From Chryseobacterium aurantiacum (GTDB taxonomy: Bacteria > Bacteroidota > Bacteroidia > Flavobacteriales > Weeksellaceae): 64,000 nt of DNA. The translations under genes and the position numbers were made by a program. This document shows, one piece after another, positions 52,541 through 61,486 of this stretch. The first letter of the stretch is position 1. Each line of letters opens with the position of its first letter. Under the pieces are notes generated by a model. It was not told the origin of the DNA, did not search any database, and worked only from the letters and a program-made list of their open reading frames with translations. The DNA lies in the NCBI RefSeq assembly GCF_003020585.1, contig NZ_PXUE01000003.1, forward strand, positions 248,001 to 312,000. Reading direction: 5' to 3'.

Positions 52541-53461
52541 ATGAAAAAAATTACTTATCTCACTCTATCACTTTTCTCCATCTGCACATTTGCACAGGAA
52601 GTTTCACAAGAAAGGGTAAAAACCATCATTTCAACTCTTGCATCTGATGAAATGAAAGGCCGAGAGATCGGAACTCCTGAAAATGACAATGCAGCCCATT
52701 ATATAGCAACTCTTTTTAAGGAAAATAACCTTGAGTACTGCACAGGAAATTCCTATTTGATTCCTTTTGAATATAAAGGAAAAACAGCCTACAATGTATG
52801 TGGTATAAAAAAAGGAAAATCAGAGAAAAACTTGGCTTTTTCAGGGCATTTTGATCACATTGGAACCAGTGATAAAAGCGGAGACAATATTTATAACGGT
52901 GCTGATGATGATGCCAGCGGAATTACAGCTTTAACAGGCATTGCTGATTATTTTAAAAATAAAACTCCGGAGTTTTCAATGGTATTTATGGCCTTTAATG
53001 GTGAGGAAAAAGGAATGCTTGGATCAAGAGCTATTTCAAAAGACAAAAATCTTGATAAAATTTATAATAATATGACTGCCCTTTTCAATTTTGAAATGGT
53101 AGCTACAGAGTCCCAGTGGGGAAAAAATGCTTTGTATATGACAGGGGACGGATTTTCGGACCTGGATGAGTTGTTTAATAAAAATGCAGTGAACGGACTG
53201 AAGATTAATGCTGATCCTTATTCTGAACAACAATTATTTTACCGTTCAGATAATGTAAGCTTTGTAAAAAAGAAAATCATTGCCCACTCGTTTTCAACCG
53301 TTGATATGTCTAAGGCAACCCATTATCACCAGGAAAAGGATGACATGAGCATTGTAGATGTTGGCAATATGACCCAGATTATCAATAATTTCGGAAAAAC
53401 ACTGGATAAGTTAAATCCTAAAAACTTTGCTCCAAAATACAATGATCAGGTGAAATTTTAA
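52541..53461 (+). CDS. Secreted M28-family metallopeptidase
   Basis: 306 residues. Signal peptide ending CTFAQ. The peptidase core has SGHFDHIGT (metal-binding His), NGADDDASGI (bridging Asp), FNGEEKGMLGS (catalytic Glu pair) and a later HSFSTVDMSKATHYHQEKDDM with the last His ligand region. This is the di-zinc aminopeptidase (M28) arrangement. Predicted periplasmic or secreted, cleaving N-terminal residues from peptides. No lipobox or T9SS domain. No clear -7 box in front. Confidence 0.92.
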   Translation: MKKITYLTLSLFSICTFAQEVSQERVKTIISTLASDEMKGREIGTPENDNAAHYIATLFKENNLEYCTGNSYLIPFEYKGKTAYNVCGIKKGKSEKNLAFSGHFDHIGTSDKSGDNIYNGADDDASGITALTGIADYFKNKTPEFSMVFMAFNGEEKGMLGSRAISKDKNLDKIYNNMTALFNFEMVATESQWGKNALYMTGDGFSDLDELFNKNAVNGLKINADPYSEQQLFYRSDNVSFVKKKIIAHSFSTVDMSKATHYHQEKDDMSIVDVGNMTQIINNFGKTLDKLNPKNFAPKYNDQVKF

Positions 53462-53480
53462 TCCAAATAAATGACTTTAT

Positions 53481-53506
53481 AAAACCGCTTCAATGGCGGT
53501 TTTTAT
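53481..53506 (+). terminator. Terminator after M28 peptidase
   Basis: AAAACCGC / GCGGTTTT stem with a 7-nt loop, T-run. Confidence 0.88.
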
Positions 53507-53658
53507 TCTTTAGTATCTCTTTCTGAAATCTTGCCTTTTCTAATATTTAACATATAAAATCATATGTAATGCGTTTCTGTTGTAACAAAGAGGCTTTTCG
53601 AGGAACATATTAATTAAAGTAAAATAGGATTAAGAACGTCTTATCTTTTAATTTTACG

Positions 53659-53666
53659 TAATTTTG
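53659..53666 (+). promoter_or_regulatory. -7 promoter element of ABC exporter
   Basis: TAATTTTG, 20 nt before the ATG at 53687. Confidence 0.55.
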
Positions 53667-53686
53667 CTATCCAATTTTTTCATTGA

Positions 53687-55525
53687 ATGAACGAGTATAA
53701 AAAAATTCTGAGGTTCGCGAGGCCCCATCAAAAATATATTTACGGCAGTTTATTTTTCAATATCCTGTACTCCGTATTTCAAATTGCTTCACTGGGAACA
53801 ATTTTACCGGTTTTAGGAATGCTTTTTGGCACCATTAAACCGGAGAAGTATGAAACAGCACCTGTATATTCTGGTGATATCACAGACTTCTTTACTTATA
53901 TAAAAGAATACTCCAATTATTATGTACAGACATTGGTAAAAGACCACGGCTCTCTTACTGTTCTTGCATGGTTGTGTATTATTACAGCGTTCATGTTCTT
54001 TTTAAGAAATGCTTTCAGATATTTTGGATCTTTATTATTGATCAACTACCGTGTGGGAGTTACCAAGGATCTTCGTGGTGCCATGTACAGAAAAATACTT
54101 TCCTTACCTGTTTCATTCTTTACGGAAAGCAGAAAAGGAGATATGATGTCTCGTATGTCCAATGATGTGGGTGAAGTTGAAGGAGGTATCCTGGGAAGTT
54201 TAATAGAGTTGATTAATGCCCCTTTCATGCTTATCAGCACATTGGTTACTTTATTCTTCTTAAGCCCAGAAATGACACTTTTCTCTTTATTGGTACTTCC
54301 TGTAATGGGAACCATGATTGCCTTGATCGGGAAAAGCCTTAAAAAAGACTCTCATGAAGCCCAGCACGAGCTGGGAACTATATTTTCTATTGTAGATGAA
54401 ACATTAAAATCTTCGAAAGTTATTAAAATTTTTAATGCTGAAAAGATCATGGATAACCGCTTCATGCAATCTATGAACAAATGGATCTCAAGCTCAATCA
54501 ACCTAGGAAAAAAGAAAGAACTGGCATCGCCAATGAGCGAATTTTTAGGGTCTATTACATTCTTAATCATTGCCTGGTATGGAGGAAAACAAATTATTGT
54601 TGAACAAAGCATATCACCTGCTGACTTCCTTGTATTCCTGGGAATGTTCTTCCAGATTCTGCCTCCAGCAAAGAGTTTGTCAACATCCATCTCCAATGTA
54701 CAGAAAGGAGAAGCATCCCTGAAAAGAGTACTGGAAATTCTGGATGCTGATGTAAAAATAGATGAGATTGCAGAACCAGTTTCTATCTCTACTCTTCAGA
54801 ATAATATTGAATTCAAAAATATTGGATTCTATTATGATAAAGCCAATCTGATTCTTAAGAACTTTAACCTAACGATTCCAAAAGGTAAAACCGTGGCATT
54901 GGTAGGGCAAAGTGGAAGTGGAAAAACAACGATTGCCAACCTTTTAGCAAGATTCTATGATGTTTCAGAAGGAGAAATCCTAATTGATGGAACCGATATT
55001 AAGCATTTAAAATTAAAAGAATACCGTCAACTTCTGGGAATGGTAACACAGGAATCCGTATTATTCAATGATTCTGTGTATAACAACATCCTGATGGGTA
55101 AACCTGATGCTACCAAAGAAGAAGTAATTGCAGCCGCGAAAATTGCCAATGCAGATGCTTTTATTTCAAGCCTTTCTGAGGGGTATGATACCAATATCGG
55201 GGATGACGGGAATAAGCTTTCCGGAGGTCAGAAACAAAGAGTTTCCATTGCTAGAGCCGTATTGAAGAATCCTCCTATTATGATTTTGGATGAAGCTACT
55301 TCAGCCCTGGATACAGAATCTGAAAGATTTGTACAGGATGCTCTGGAAAAAATGATGGAAAACAGAACGTCTCTTGTTATTGCCCACCGACTTTCAACCA
55401 TCCAAAAAGCAGACTGGATTGTAGTAATGGAAAAAGGAACCATTGTAGAACAAGGAACCCACCACGATCTTATTGCTAAAAAAGGAATGTATAACAAGCT
55501 TGTGGAGCTTCAAAATTTCGACTAA
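53687..55525 (+). CDS. ABC exporter, MsbA-like half-transporter
   Basis: 612 residues: six-helix membrane domain (about 1-330) fused to an ATPase. Walker A VGQSGSGKTTIANLLARFYD, Q-loop MVTQESVLFND, signature LSGGQKQRVSIARAV, Walker B IMILDEATSALD and H-loop VIAHRLSTIQ are intact. The type IV exporter layout fits lipid flippases (MsbA) or multidrug exporters. Functions as a homodimer in the inner membrane. Substrate not determined; lipid A core export is likely for the MsbA-like branch. The DUF1801 gene follows 23 nt downstream. Confidence 0.92.
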   Translation: MNEYKKILRFARPHQKYIYGSLFFNILYSVFQIASLGTILPVLGMLFGTIKPEKYETAPVYSGDITDFFTYIKEYSNYYVQTLVKDHGSLTVLAWLCIITAFMFFLRNAFRYFGSLLLINYRVGVTKDLRGAMYRKILSLPVSFFTESRKGDMMSRMSNDVGEVEGGILGSLIELINAPFMLISTLVTLFFLSPEMTLFSLLVLPVMGTMIALIGKSLKKDSHEAQHELGTIFSIVDETLKSSKVIKIFNAEKIMDNRFMQSMNKWISSSINLGKKKELASPMSEFLGSITFLIIAWYGGKQIIVEQSISPADFLVFLGMFFQILPPAKSLSTSISNVQKGEASLKRVLEILDADVKIDEIAEPVSISTLQNNIEFKNIGFYYDKANLILKNFNLTIPKGKTVALVGQSGSGKTTIANLLARFYDVSEGEILIDGTDIKHLKLKEYRQLLGMVTQESVLFNDSVYNNILMGKPDATKEEVIAAAKIANADAFISSLSEGYDTNIGDDGNKLSGGQKQRVSIARAVLKNPPIMILDEATSALDTESERFVQDALEKMMENRTSLVIAHRLSTIQKADWIVVMEKGTIVEQGTHHDLIAKKGMYNKLVELQNFD

Positions 55526-55548
55526 ACTCATCTTTAAATTATTTTAAA

Positions 55549-55896
55549 ATGAACCCTATACAAGAGTACTTCTACAGAATTCAAGAACCTGAAAGAAGTA
55601 CTCTTTTATTTTTGCGCGAAAAAATTCTAGCATCCGATACAGAACACATTACTGAAACCTTAAGCTTTGGCCTTCCTTTTATAAAGTATAAAAAGAAAAT
55701 GCTGTGCTATTTTTATTATAGCAAAAAATATAAAAAGCATTATGTCAGCTTTTATCATGGAGACAAATTGGATTATCCTGAGCTGACCCAAGACGGAAGA
55801 AAGAAGTTTAAAATTCTATTACTTGATATTGAAGAGGATCTTCCCGTAGAGTTTATATTGAGCCTACTGGAGGAAATAAAGCCTTATATTAAGTAA
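55549..55896 (+). CDS. DUF1801-family protein
   Basis: 115 residues of the YdhG/DUF1801 fold: N-terminal ILASDTEHITETLSFGLPFIKYKKKM and a short YVSFYHGDKLDYPEL stretch (parts listed separately: ETLSFGLPF, VSFYHG). Cytoplasmic; thought to be a small alpha-beta protein with metal or ligand binding not characterised. It probably shares an mRNA with the ABC exporter. No further function known. Confidence 0.85.
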   Translation: MNPIQEYFYRIQEPERSTLLFLREKILASDTEHITETLSFGLPFIKYKKKMLCYFYYSKKYKKHYVSFYHGDKLDYPELTQDGRKKFKILLLDIEEDLPVEFILSLLEEIKPYIK

Positions 55897-55956
55897 TAGT
55901 CGGATAGGTAAAAGGAAAATAAATTGTGTTCAATTTTAATTTAAGTTGGTAAAAAC

Positions 55957-55990
55957 AAAAAAGGCTGTTCTTTTCAGAACAGCCTTTAGT
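55957..55990. terminator. Bidirectional terminator between DUF1801 and psd genes
   Basis: Perfect 12-bp stem AAAGGCTGTTCT / AGAACAGCCTTT, TTTC loop, A-run on one side. It can end transcription from both convergent units. Confidence 0.9.
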
Positions 55991-56006
55991 ATGATGATTA
56001 TAAATC

Positions 56007-56660
56007 TTAATCTTTTAACTTTGCAATAACATCCAGACCTCCTTTTGTTATATCACCAATTTTACAGGTAATTTCAGTATCCAAAGGTAGGAAAACGTCC
56101 ATTCTTGAACCGAATTTAATAAACCCAAACTCATGTCCAGCTTTTGCCTGATCACCCTCATTACAATAGAATACGATTCTTCTTGCCACATATCCTGCAA
56201 TCTGTCTGAAAACAACTTTATGGTTGGTTAAGGTTTCAACAGCTACCGTAGTTCTTTCATTCTCTGTAGAAGACTTTTCATGCCATGCTACCAGATATTT
56301 CCCCGGATGGTATTTTTTGTAAACCACCTTTCCGGTAACCGGATATCTACAAATATGTACGTTTAGTGGAGACATGAAGATAGAAACCTGAATCGCTTTT
56401 CCTTTTACGAATTCATTTTCTTCTACTTCCTTAATCATTACCACTTTTCCGTCAACCGGAGCTATTACGTTTTCTTTGTGGTCAAGAATAGAACGATTCG
56501 GAACTCTGAAGAACCAGAATACCAAACAGTAAATAACCAACAAAGGTACGATGATCAACAGGGACCATATTTTAAGGAAATAGATCGCTAAAGCTCCCAA
56601 CACAATAAAAAGTAGGGTTGCTACAGTAATTGTTCCTTTTGATTCTCTATGTAATTTCAT
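56007..56660 (-). CDS. psd: Phosphatidylserine decarboxylase (short form)
   Basis: Makes phosphatidylethanolamine from phosphatidylserine at the inner membrane. 217 residues, the short Psd type. The self-cleavage motif FIKFGSRMDVFLP (Gly-Ser site near residue 188, giving the pyruvoyl group) is present, together with VIAPVDGKVVMIKEV and HVCRYPVTGKV-like segments (seen as NVHICRYPV). Two hydrophobic N-terminal helices anchor it. It starts 4 nt after cdsA, so both are translated from one mRNA. Confidence 0.94.
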   Translation of the reverse strand: MKLHRESKGTITVATLLFIVLGALAIYFLKIWSLLIIVPLLVIYCLVFWFFRVPNRSILDHKENVIAPVDGKVVMIKEVEENEFVKGKAIQVSIFMSPLNVHICRYPVTGKVVYKKYHPGKYLVAWHEKSSTENERTTVAVETLTNHKVVFRQIAGYVARRIVFYCNEGDQAKAGHEFGFIKFGSRMDVFLPLDTEITCKIGDITKGGLDVIAKLKD

Positions 56661-56664
56661 GAGA

Positions 56665-57537
56665 CTATATAAATTTTTCTAAAATAAAGTACAAATATAC
56701 GACAGGAACACAGATTATGAAACTATCCAGCCTATCTAAAACACCTCCATGCCCCGGAATGATGTTTCCACTGTCTTTTACGCCAAAGTTTCTTTTCAGT
56801 TGGCTCTCTACCAAATCCCCTAGCGGAGCAAAGGCTGCTACTAAAAATCCTACTACCATCCAGTTTCCGCGAAGTTCCGGCTGATAATGCTCTACAAAGT
56901 AGGATAAAACCAATGTTAAAACTACGCCTCCAATATATCCTTCCCAGGTTTTTTTAGGTGAAATTTTGGGTGCCATTTTATGCTTCCCGAAGAACTTTCC
57001 AACGAGATAGGCAAAGGTATCACTACTCCAGATCAGCACAAACAGGAAAAGAACCTCCAAAGAGAAAGTATCATTATAGCTGGAGAACTTGGGTAATCCT
57101 AATGCAAAACTAAACGGAAGGGCCACATAAATGACCGTAAAAATCAATTTTCCGCTGTCGTAGTATAATTCGTTAGGAAATTTAAATAAAGTAACTACAG
57201 CAATGGCAATGAGCGCCAGTGCCAGTATTTCACTTAATCTGAAATCAAAAAAGAAGTCGTGATGAAAGTATCTTTTGGAAAAGACATAAAAGATAAAGAT
57301 GACCAATGGATAAACCACCCATTTTTCATATCCTTTTCCGAATTTCATAATCTTCACACACTCCCAGGTACCTACAACCAGTAGGAGGCTCATCAGTCCG
57401 TAATAAAGATATTGCTGCTGAATAAGGCCAGGAAAAATGTTATTGATGAATTGTGCTCCTAAAGGAGTCGAGCAAAGAATAATGACGGCTACATAAACGA
57501 GACCTGAAATGGTTCTTTGAATGAGATTTTTGTCCAA
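56665..57537 (-). CDS. cdsA: Phosphatidate cytidylyltransferase
   Basis: Makes CDP-diacylglycerol from phosphatidate and CTP, the precursor for phosphatidylserine. 290 residues, about eight membrane helices, with the C-terminal signature SDTFAYLVGKFFGKHK, SPKKTWEG and KRNFGVKDSGNIIPGHGG plus the final DRLDS (last four parts contiguous in the family). Start is a TTG giving MDKNLIQRT; an in-frame stop sits two codons upstream, so no ATG is available. The LUD gene precedes it in the same direction. Confidence 0.94.
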   Translation of the reverse strand: MDKNLIQRTISGLVYVAVIILCSTPLGAQFINNIFPGLIQQQYLYYGLMSLLLVVGTWECVKIMKFGKGYEKWVVYPLVIFIFYVFSKRYFHHDFFFDFRLSEILALALIAIAVVTLFKFPNELYYDSGKLIFTVIYVALPFSFALGLPKFSSYNDTFSLEVLFLFVLIWSSDTFAYLVGKFFGKHKMAPKISPKKTWEGYIGGVVLTLVLSYFVEHYQPELRGNWMVVGFLVAAFAPLGDLVESQLKRNFGVKDSGNIIPGHGGVLDRLDSFIICVPVVYLYFILEKFI

Positions 57538-57561
57538 AATTTAAAATTTAGATGTGGGTGC

Positions 57562-58143
57562 TTAATCTTCAAGCAGCAGTAAAAACAATTTTGTATTGGA
57601 ATTTGAAGAACTATCCATTTTCGACTGGCTGCCGCTGATGGAAGTAAGGTTCTTGATATTTCCGTTTCTTTTTATTTTCCCCATGGCATCATTCAGGTTA
57701 TTTACAATCTGTGAAACATTGGCAATGATAATAATCTTATCCGGTAGCCTTGAAGAATGATAATGGAGAATATTGTTGTGGGAAAGCATAATCCTTCCGT
57801 CATAGGCAATCAGGTATTCACAAGTAATGAATGCTGCATCATTGGAAGTCTGTAATTCTGAAGTATAGGAGGTCTTCACAACGTTTAAGAAGTTTTGAAG
57901 TTCCTTATCCCAACAGAAAAGGTTTCCAATACCTTCTATTTTGATAATTTGATTTAAAGTTTGTAGAGCTTCCGCTTCATCTGCACAATAATTAAAAAAT
58001 CCCCCTGAATGCGTAAATAATTGCGCAAACTTATAGTCAAGATCCGCATTTTTCAGCGAATCTCCAAGCTTCTCCAGGCTCTGTTTGTCCTCTTCCTCAG
58101 GCTGGTTGGTAAGTTTGCTTACAATCCTCTTGAATAAATTCAA
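57562..58143 (-). CDS. LUD-domain (LutC-like) protein
   Basis: 193 residues. LutC/LUD superfamily pattern: NYCADEAEALQTLNQII, ITCEYLIAYDGRIMLSHN, HYHSSRLPDKIIIIANVSQIV and ISGSQSKMDSSS near the C-terminus (family Ser-rich tail). LUD proteins are linked to lactate oxidation, but here the gene is between ftsH and cdsA with no lactate-related neighbour. Function unknown in this setting. It starts with TTG; an in-frame stop lies three codons upstream. Own -7 box upstream and a terminator separates it from ftsH. Confidence 0.85.
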   Translation of the reverse strand: MNLFKRIVSKLTNQPEEEDKQSLEKLGDSLKNADLDYKFAQLFTHSGGFFNYCADEAEALQTLNQIIKIEGIGNLFCWDKELQNFLNVVKTSYTSELQTSNDAAFITCEYLIAYDGRIMLSHNNILHYHSSRLPDKIIIIANVSQIVNNLNDAMGKIKRNGNIKNLTSISGSQSKMDSSSNSNTKLFLLLLED

Positions 58144-58170
58144 CTTAATCTATTTTTAGTCAACTTTATA

Positions 58171-58178
58171 CAAAAATA
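58171..58178 (-). promoter_or_regulatory. -7 promoter element of LUD-cdsA-psd unit
   Basis: TATTTTTG on the minus strand, 27 nt before the TTG start at 58143. Confidence 0.55.
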
Positions 58179-58221
58179 GAAAATAAATTACAATAGATTC
58201 CAAAATATCTCTTTAAATATG

Positions 58222-58254
58222 AAAAAACCTGACAATTTTGAGGTTGTCAGGTTT
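58222..58254 (-). terminator. Terminator after ftsH
   Basis: Perfect 11-bp stem AAACCTGACAA / TTGTCAGGTTT with an 8-nt loop, then six T on the minus strand. Confidence 0.92.
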
Positions 58255-58277
58255 AAAATTATTTTATTTTCAGAGTA

Positions 58278-60299
58278 TTAAAGCTGTGTTGGGCTTTCTG
58301 GAGCCTGTATTTCACTTTCTTCCTCTTTTTCTTTTATTTGAGGTGTTTCCAATACTACAGGTTCCCCTTTTTCAGGAATAGTATTGGTAACGGGCTTCTC
58401 TGTCAATTCAGGATCCCATGCTCTCTTTCCGAAAATATCTTCTAGATCTTCACGGAAGATAACTTCTTTTTCTAAAAGCTTATTCGCAAGAGCATCAAGT
58501 TTATCCTTATTTTCTGTAAGAATTCTTACAGCTCTCTCGTATTGATTTTCAATGATTGCTTTAATCTCTACATCAATTTTAGTAGCTGTTTCTTCAGAAT
58601 AAGGTTTTCCAAAATTATATTCAGATTGACCTGAACTATCATAGTAAGAAATATTACCGATATTCGGGCTTAACCCATAAATGGTAACCATTGCCTGAGC
58701 TCTCTTCGTTACAGTTTCCAAGTCAGAAAGTGCTCCTGTTGAAATATTGTTGAAGATCACCTGTTCTGCAGCTCTACCTCCTAAGGTTGCACACATTTCA
58801 TCTAACATCTGCTCTGTAGTGGTAAGCTGTCTTTCTTCCGGAAGATACCATGCAGCACCCAGAGAACGTCCTCTTGGAACAATTGTTACTTTCAGAAGTG
58901 GAGATGCGTGCTCTACCAACCAAGAGATGGTAGCGTGACCTGCCTCATGATAAGCCACTCTTCTCTTCTCAGACGGCTTAATTGCCATGTTTTTCTTTTC
59001 AAGACCTCCGATGATTCTGTCTACAGCGTCAAGGAAATCCTGTTTTGTAACAGAGGTATGATTGTATCTTGCTGCAATTAATGCTGCTTCATTACAAACG
59101 TTAGCAATGTCTGCTCCACTAAATCCTGGAGTTTGTTTTGCCAAGAAGTCTCTGTCCACATTATCATCAAGTTTGATTTTCTTCAAATGAACATCAAAAA
59201 TATCTTTTCTTTCATGCAATTCCGGAAGGTCTACATAAATTGAACGATCGAAACGCCCTGCTCTCATTAAAGCTTTATCAAGGATATCCGCTCTGTTGGT
59301 TGCAGCCATTACAATAACATTCACATCTGTTCCGAAACCATCCATTTCAGTAAGAAGCTGGTTCAATGTGTTTTCTCTTTCGTCGTTTCCGCCAGAGAAA
59401 TTATTTTTCCCTCTTGCACGTCCGATGGCATCAATCTCGTCAATAAAGATAATAGCCGGAGATTTTGCTTTTGCCTGGGCAAAAAGGTCTCTTACTCTTG
59501 AAGCTCCTACCCCAACAAACATTTCCACAAAGTCAGAACCTGAAAGAGAGAAGAAAGGAACCTTCGCTTCCCCTGCAACAGCTTTAGCTAATAAGGTTTT
59601 ACCTGTTCCCGGAGGCCCTACCAAAAGTACACCTTTAGGGATTTTACCTCCTAGTTTTGTATATTTTTCAGAGTTCTTCAAGAAATCTACAACTTCCTGA
59701 ACTTCTTCTTTAGCCCCTTCTAATCCTGCAACATCCTTAAATGTCACCTGAATTCTTTCTTTCTCATCAAAAAGCTTAGCTTTTGATTTTCCGATGGAGA
59801 AGATTTGTCCGCCAGGACCTCCTCCACCTCCCATCTTTCTGAAAAGAAGGAAATAGAACAATCCTAAAATAGCAATCCAAATTAATGCAGACACAAGAAT
59901 ATCTGCGAACGGGCTTTTACCTGTTCCATAGTCCTTGGCTGTCTTAATAGCTGGATTGGTTGCTTTAATCTGCTCAAATTTTTGAAGGAAAAGCTGAAGA
60001 TCTCCATATTTCACAGAAAAATCTGCTTTAGGAGCCATTTCAAATGCTGAAAGTGGGTTGTTTTCCTTTGCGGTTTTAGAAACCATAGCTGATTTTGCTT
60101 CTTTGGTAAGAAAAACATCAGCTTTTTCTATGTCTTTGTATATAATTATATTTTGGACTTTCCCCGTCTGCATTTCTCTAAAGAAACCATCTTCATCAAT
60201 AGATTTTGCAGTATCTCCTCCTAGAAAATTGGAGCCAAAGAACAGCAAAAGAGCTATGATTGCAATAGGAAAGAACCAGTTGAATCCTTTATTATTCAT
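58278..60299 (-). CDS. ftsH: ATP-dependent zinc metalloprotease FtsH
   Basis: Membrane-bound hexameric protease degrading misassembled membrane and regulatory proteins. 673 residues: two N-terminal membrane helices (about 6-25 and 135-155) around a periplasmic domain, AAA module with Walker A GPPGTGKTLLAKA, Walker B IIFIDEIDAIG, second-region-of-homology RADILDKALMRAGRFD, and the zinc site HEAGH with a downstream Asp (about residues 448-525). The C-terminal ~45 residues are a Pro/Glu-rich tail. It follows rsfS by 17 nt on the same strand, so they are probably one operon. Confidence 0.97.
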   Translation of the reverse strand: MNNKGFNWFFPIAIIALLLFFGSNFLGGDTAKSIDEDGFFREMQTGKVQNIIIYKDIEKADVFLTKEAKSAMVSKTAKENNPLSAFEMAPKADFSVKYGDLQLFLQKFEQIKATNPAIKTAKDYGTGKSPFADILVSALIWIAILGLFYFLLFRKMGGGGGPGGQIFSIGKSKAKLFDEKERIQVTFKDVAGLEGAKEEVQEVVDFLKNSEKYTKLGGKIPKGVLLVGPPGTGKTLLAKAVAGEAKVPFFSLSGSDFVEMFVGVGASRVRDLFAQAKAKSPAIIFIDEIDAIGRARGKNNFSGGNDERENTLNQLLTEMDGFGTDVNVIVMAATNRADILDKALMRAGRFDRSIYVDLPELHERKDIFDVHLKKIKLDDNVDRDFLAKQTPGFSGADIANVCNEAALIAARYNHTSVTKQDFLDAVDRIIGGLEKKNMAIKPSEKRRVAYHEAGHATISWLVEHASPLLKVTIVPRGRSLGAAWYLPEERQLTTTEQMLDEMCATLGGRAAEQVIFNNISTGALSDLETVTKRAQAMVTIYGLSPNIGNISYYDSSGQSEYNFGKPYSEETATKIDVEIKAIIENQYERAVRILTENKDKLDALANKLLEKEVIFREDLEDIFGKRAWDPELTEKPVTNTIPEKGEPVVLETPQIKEKEEESEIQAPESPTQL

Positions 60300-60316
60300 T
60301 TATACTTTTTAAGATT

Positions 60317-60685
60317 TTAAAATTCATTTTCAATTTTGGTAATGACTGCGTCATTCCAAAGCTCTTCTATATCGTAGTACTCACGTACATCTTTTTGAAA
60401 AATATGAACGACTACTGAAACATAATCCATTAGTACCCACATTGCATTTTCTGTTCCTTCTACATGCCAAGGTCTATCTTTCAAGTCATTTCTTACTTTC
60501 TTCTCTACACCTCCTGCTAATGCTGCCACCTGTGTATTTGAGTTTCCGCTACATATTACGAACGTCTCCGCTACTGAGTTTTCAATTTTAGAAAGATCGA
60601 AGATCATAATATCTTCTGCCTTTATATCTTGAAGAGCTTCAACGATTTTATCTATTAGTGCTTGTTTTTCTGCTGTTTTATTCAT
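60317..60685 (-). CDS. rsfS: Ribosome silencing factor RsfS
   Basis: Binds ribosomal protein L14 (uL14) and blocks subunit joining under starvation. 122 residues, usual length: VEALQDIKAEDIMIFDLSKI, VICSGNSNTQVAALA and RPWHVEGTENAMWVLMDY, then VVHIFQKDVREYYDIEELW. First gene of an rsfS-ftsH transcription unit, with a -7 box 20 nt upstream. Confidence 0.95.
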   Translation of the reverse strand: MNKTAEKQALIDKIVEALQDIKAEDIMIFDLSKIENSVAETFVICSGNSNTQVAALAGGVEKKVRNDLKDRPWHVEGTENAMWVLMDYVSVVVHIFQKDVREYYDIEELWNDAVITKIENEF

Positions 60686-60705
60686 TAAAAATATACTATA
60701 ATCTG

Positions 60706-60713
60706 CAAATTTA
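60706..60713 (-). promoter_or_regulatory. -7 promoter element of rsfS-ftsH
   Basis: TAAATTTG on the minus strand, 20 nt before the rsfS ATG. Confidence 0.6.
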
Positions 60714-60772
60714 TTGTTTTTTCTTTACTTTAACCTTACTTTTACCCCCTTAATGTCTTAAAGTTTTCTTAA

Positions 60773-61486
60773 ATGAGTCAACTATTCTACCTGAAAGAAT
60801 GTTCTTCTACTAATGACGAAATATCAAAGTTTTTACTTTATGAAAATTCAGATTTTATTGGACTTCATACTTTCAATCAAACAAAAGGCCGTGGACAGTA
60901 TGGAAATGTATGGACTCAAACTGCCGGAAAAAACCTGGCTTATACGCTGGCAGTGAATACCCACAACATTCTGTGCTCCGACTTTATATTCAATTATTAT
61001 ACCGCAATTATTGTCAGGGATTACCTGGCCAATTTGGCTGATTATGACGTAAAGATCAAGTGGCCGAATGATATTATCCTTAAAGGTAAAAAAATCGTTG
61101 GAATTTTAATTGAAAAGAAAAAAATTAATCAAAATAATTATTTCATCATAGGAACCGGCATCAATGTACTTCAGGATAAATTTGAAGCAATATCCAATGC
61201 AGGATCACTCCTAACGCAGACAGGACAGCAATTTGATCTTGAAGACCTTACATTGAACTTTCATGAATTCCTTTGTGAAAGGCTGAAAAATATTCCCTCT
61301 GACCAAAAAATCCTGGAAGATTTCAACAGGAACCTTTTCAGAAAAGACATGATATCAGTCTTTGAGATTGAAAAAGAACGCCAAAATGGCATTATCCGAA
61401 ATGCAGATGACAAAGGTGAGCTTTGGATTGAACTGGAAGACGGACTGCACTCTTTTTATCACAAAGAAGTAAAGCTTCTTTACTGA
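60773..61486 (+). CDS. birA: Biotin-[acetyl-CoA carboxylase] ligase
   Basis: Attaches biotin to the carboxyl carrier protein. 237 residues, monofunctional: no N-terminal DNA-binding domain, so no biotin-operon repressor role. Motifs: SSTNDEISKF, TKGRGQYGNVW (ATP/biotin loop), IKWPNDIIL and GILIEKKK, GTGINVLQ. Its last codons overlap the convergent LptF/LptG permease gene by 7 nt. Confidence 0.95.
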   Translation: MSQLFYLKECSSTNDEISKFLLYENSDFIGLHTFNQTKGRGQYGNVWTQTAGKNLAYTLAVNTHNILCSDFIFNYYTAIIVRDYLANLADYDVKIKWPNDIILKGKKIVGILIEKKKINQNNYFIIGTGINVLQDKFEAISNAGSLLTQTGQQFDLEDLTLNFHEFLCERLKNIPSDQKILEDFNRNLFRKDMISVFEIEKERQNGIIRNADDKGELWIELEDGLHSFYHKEVKLLY

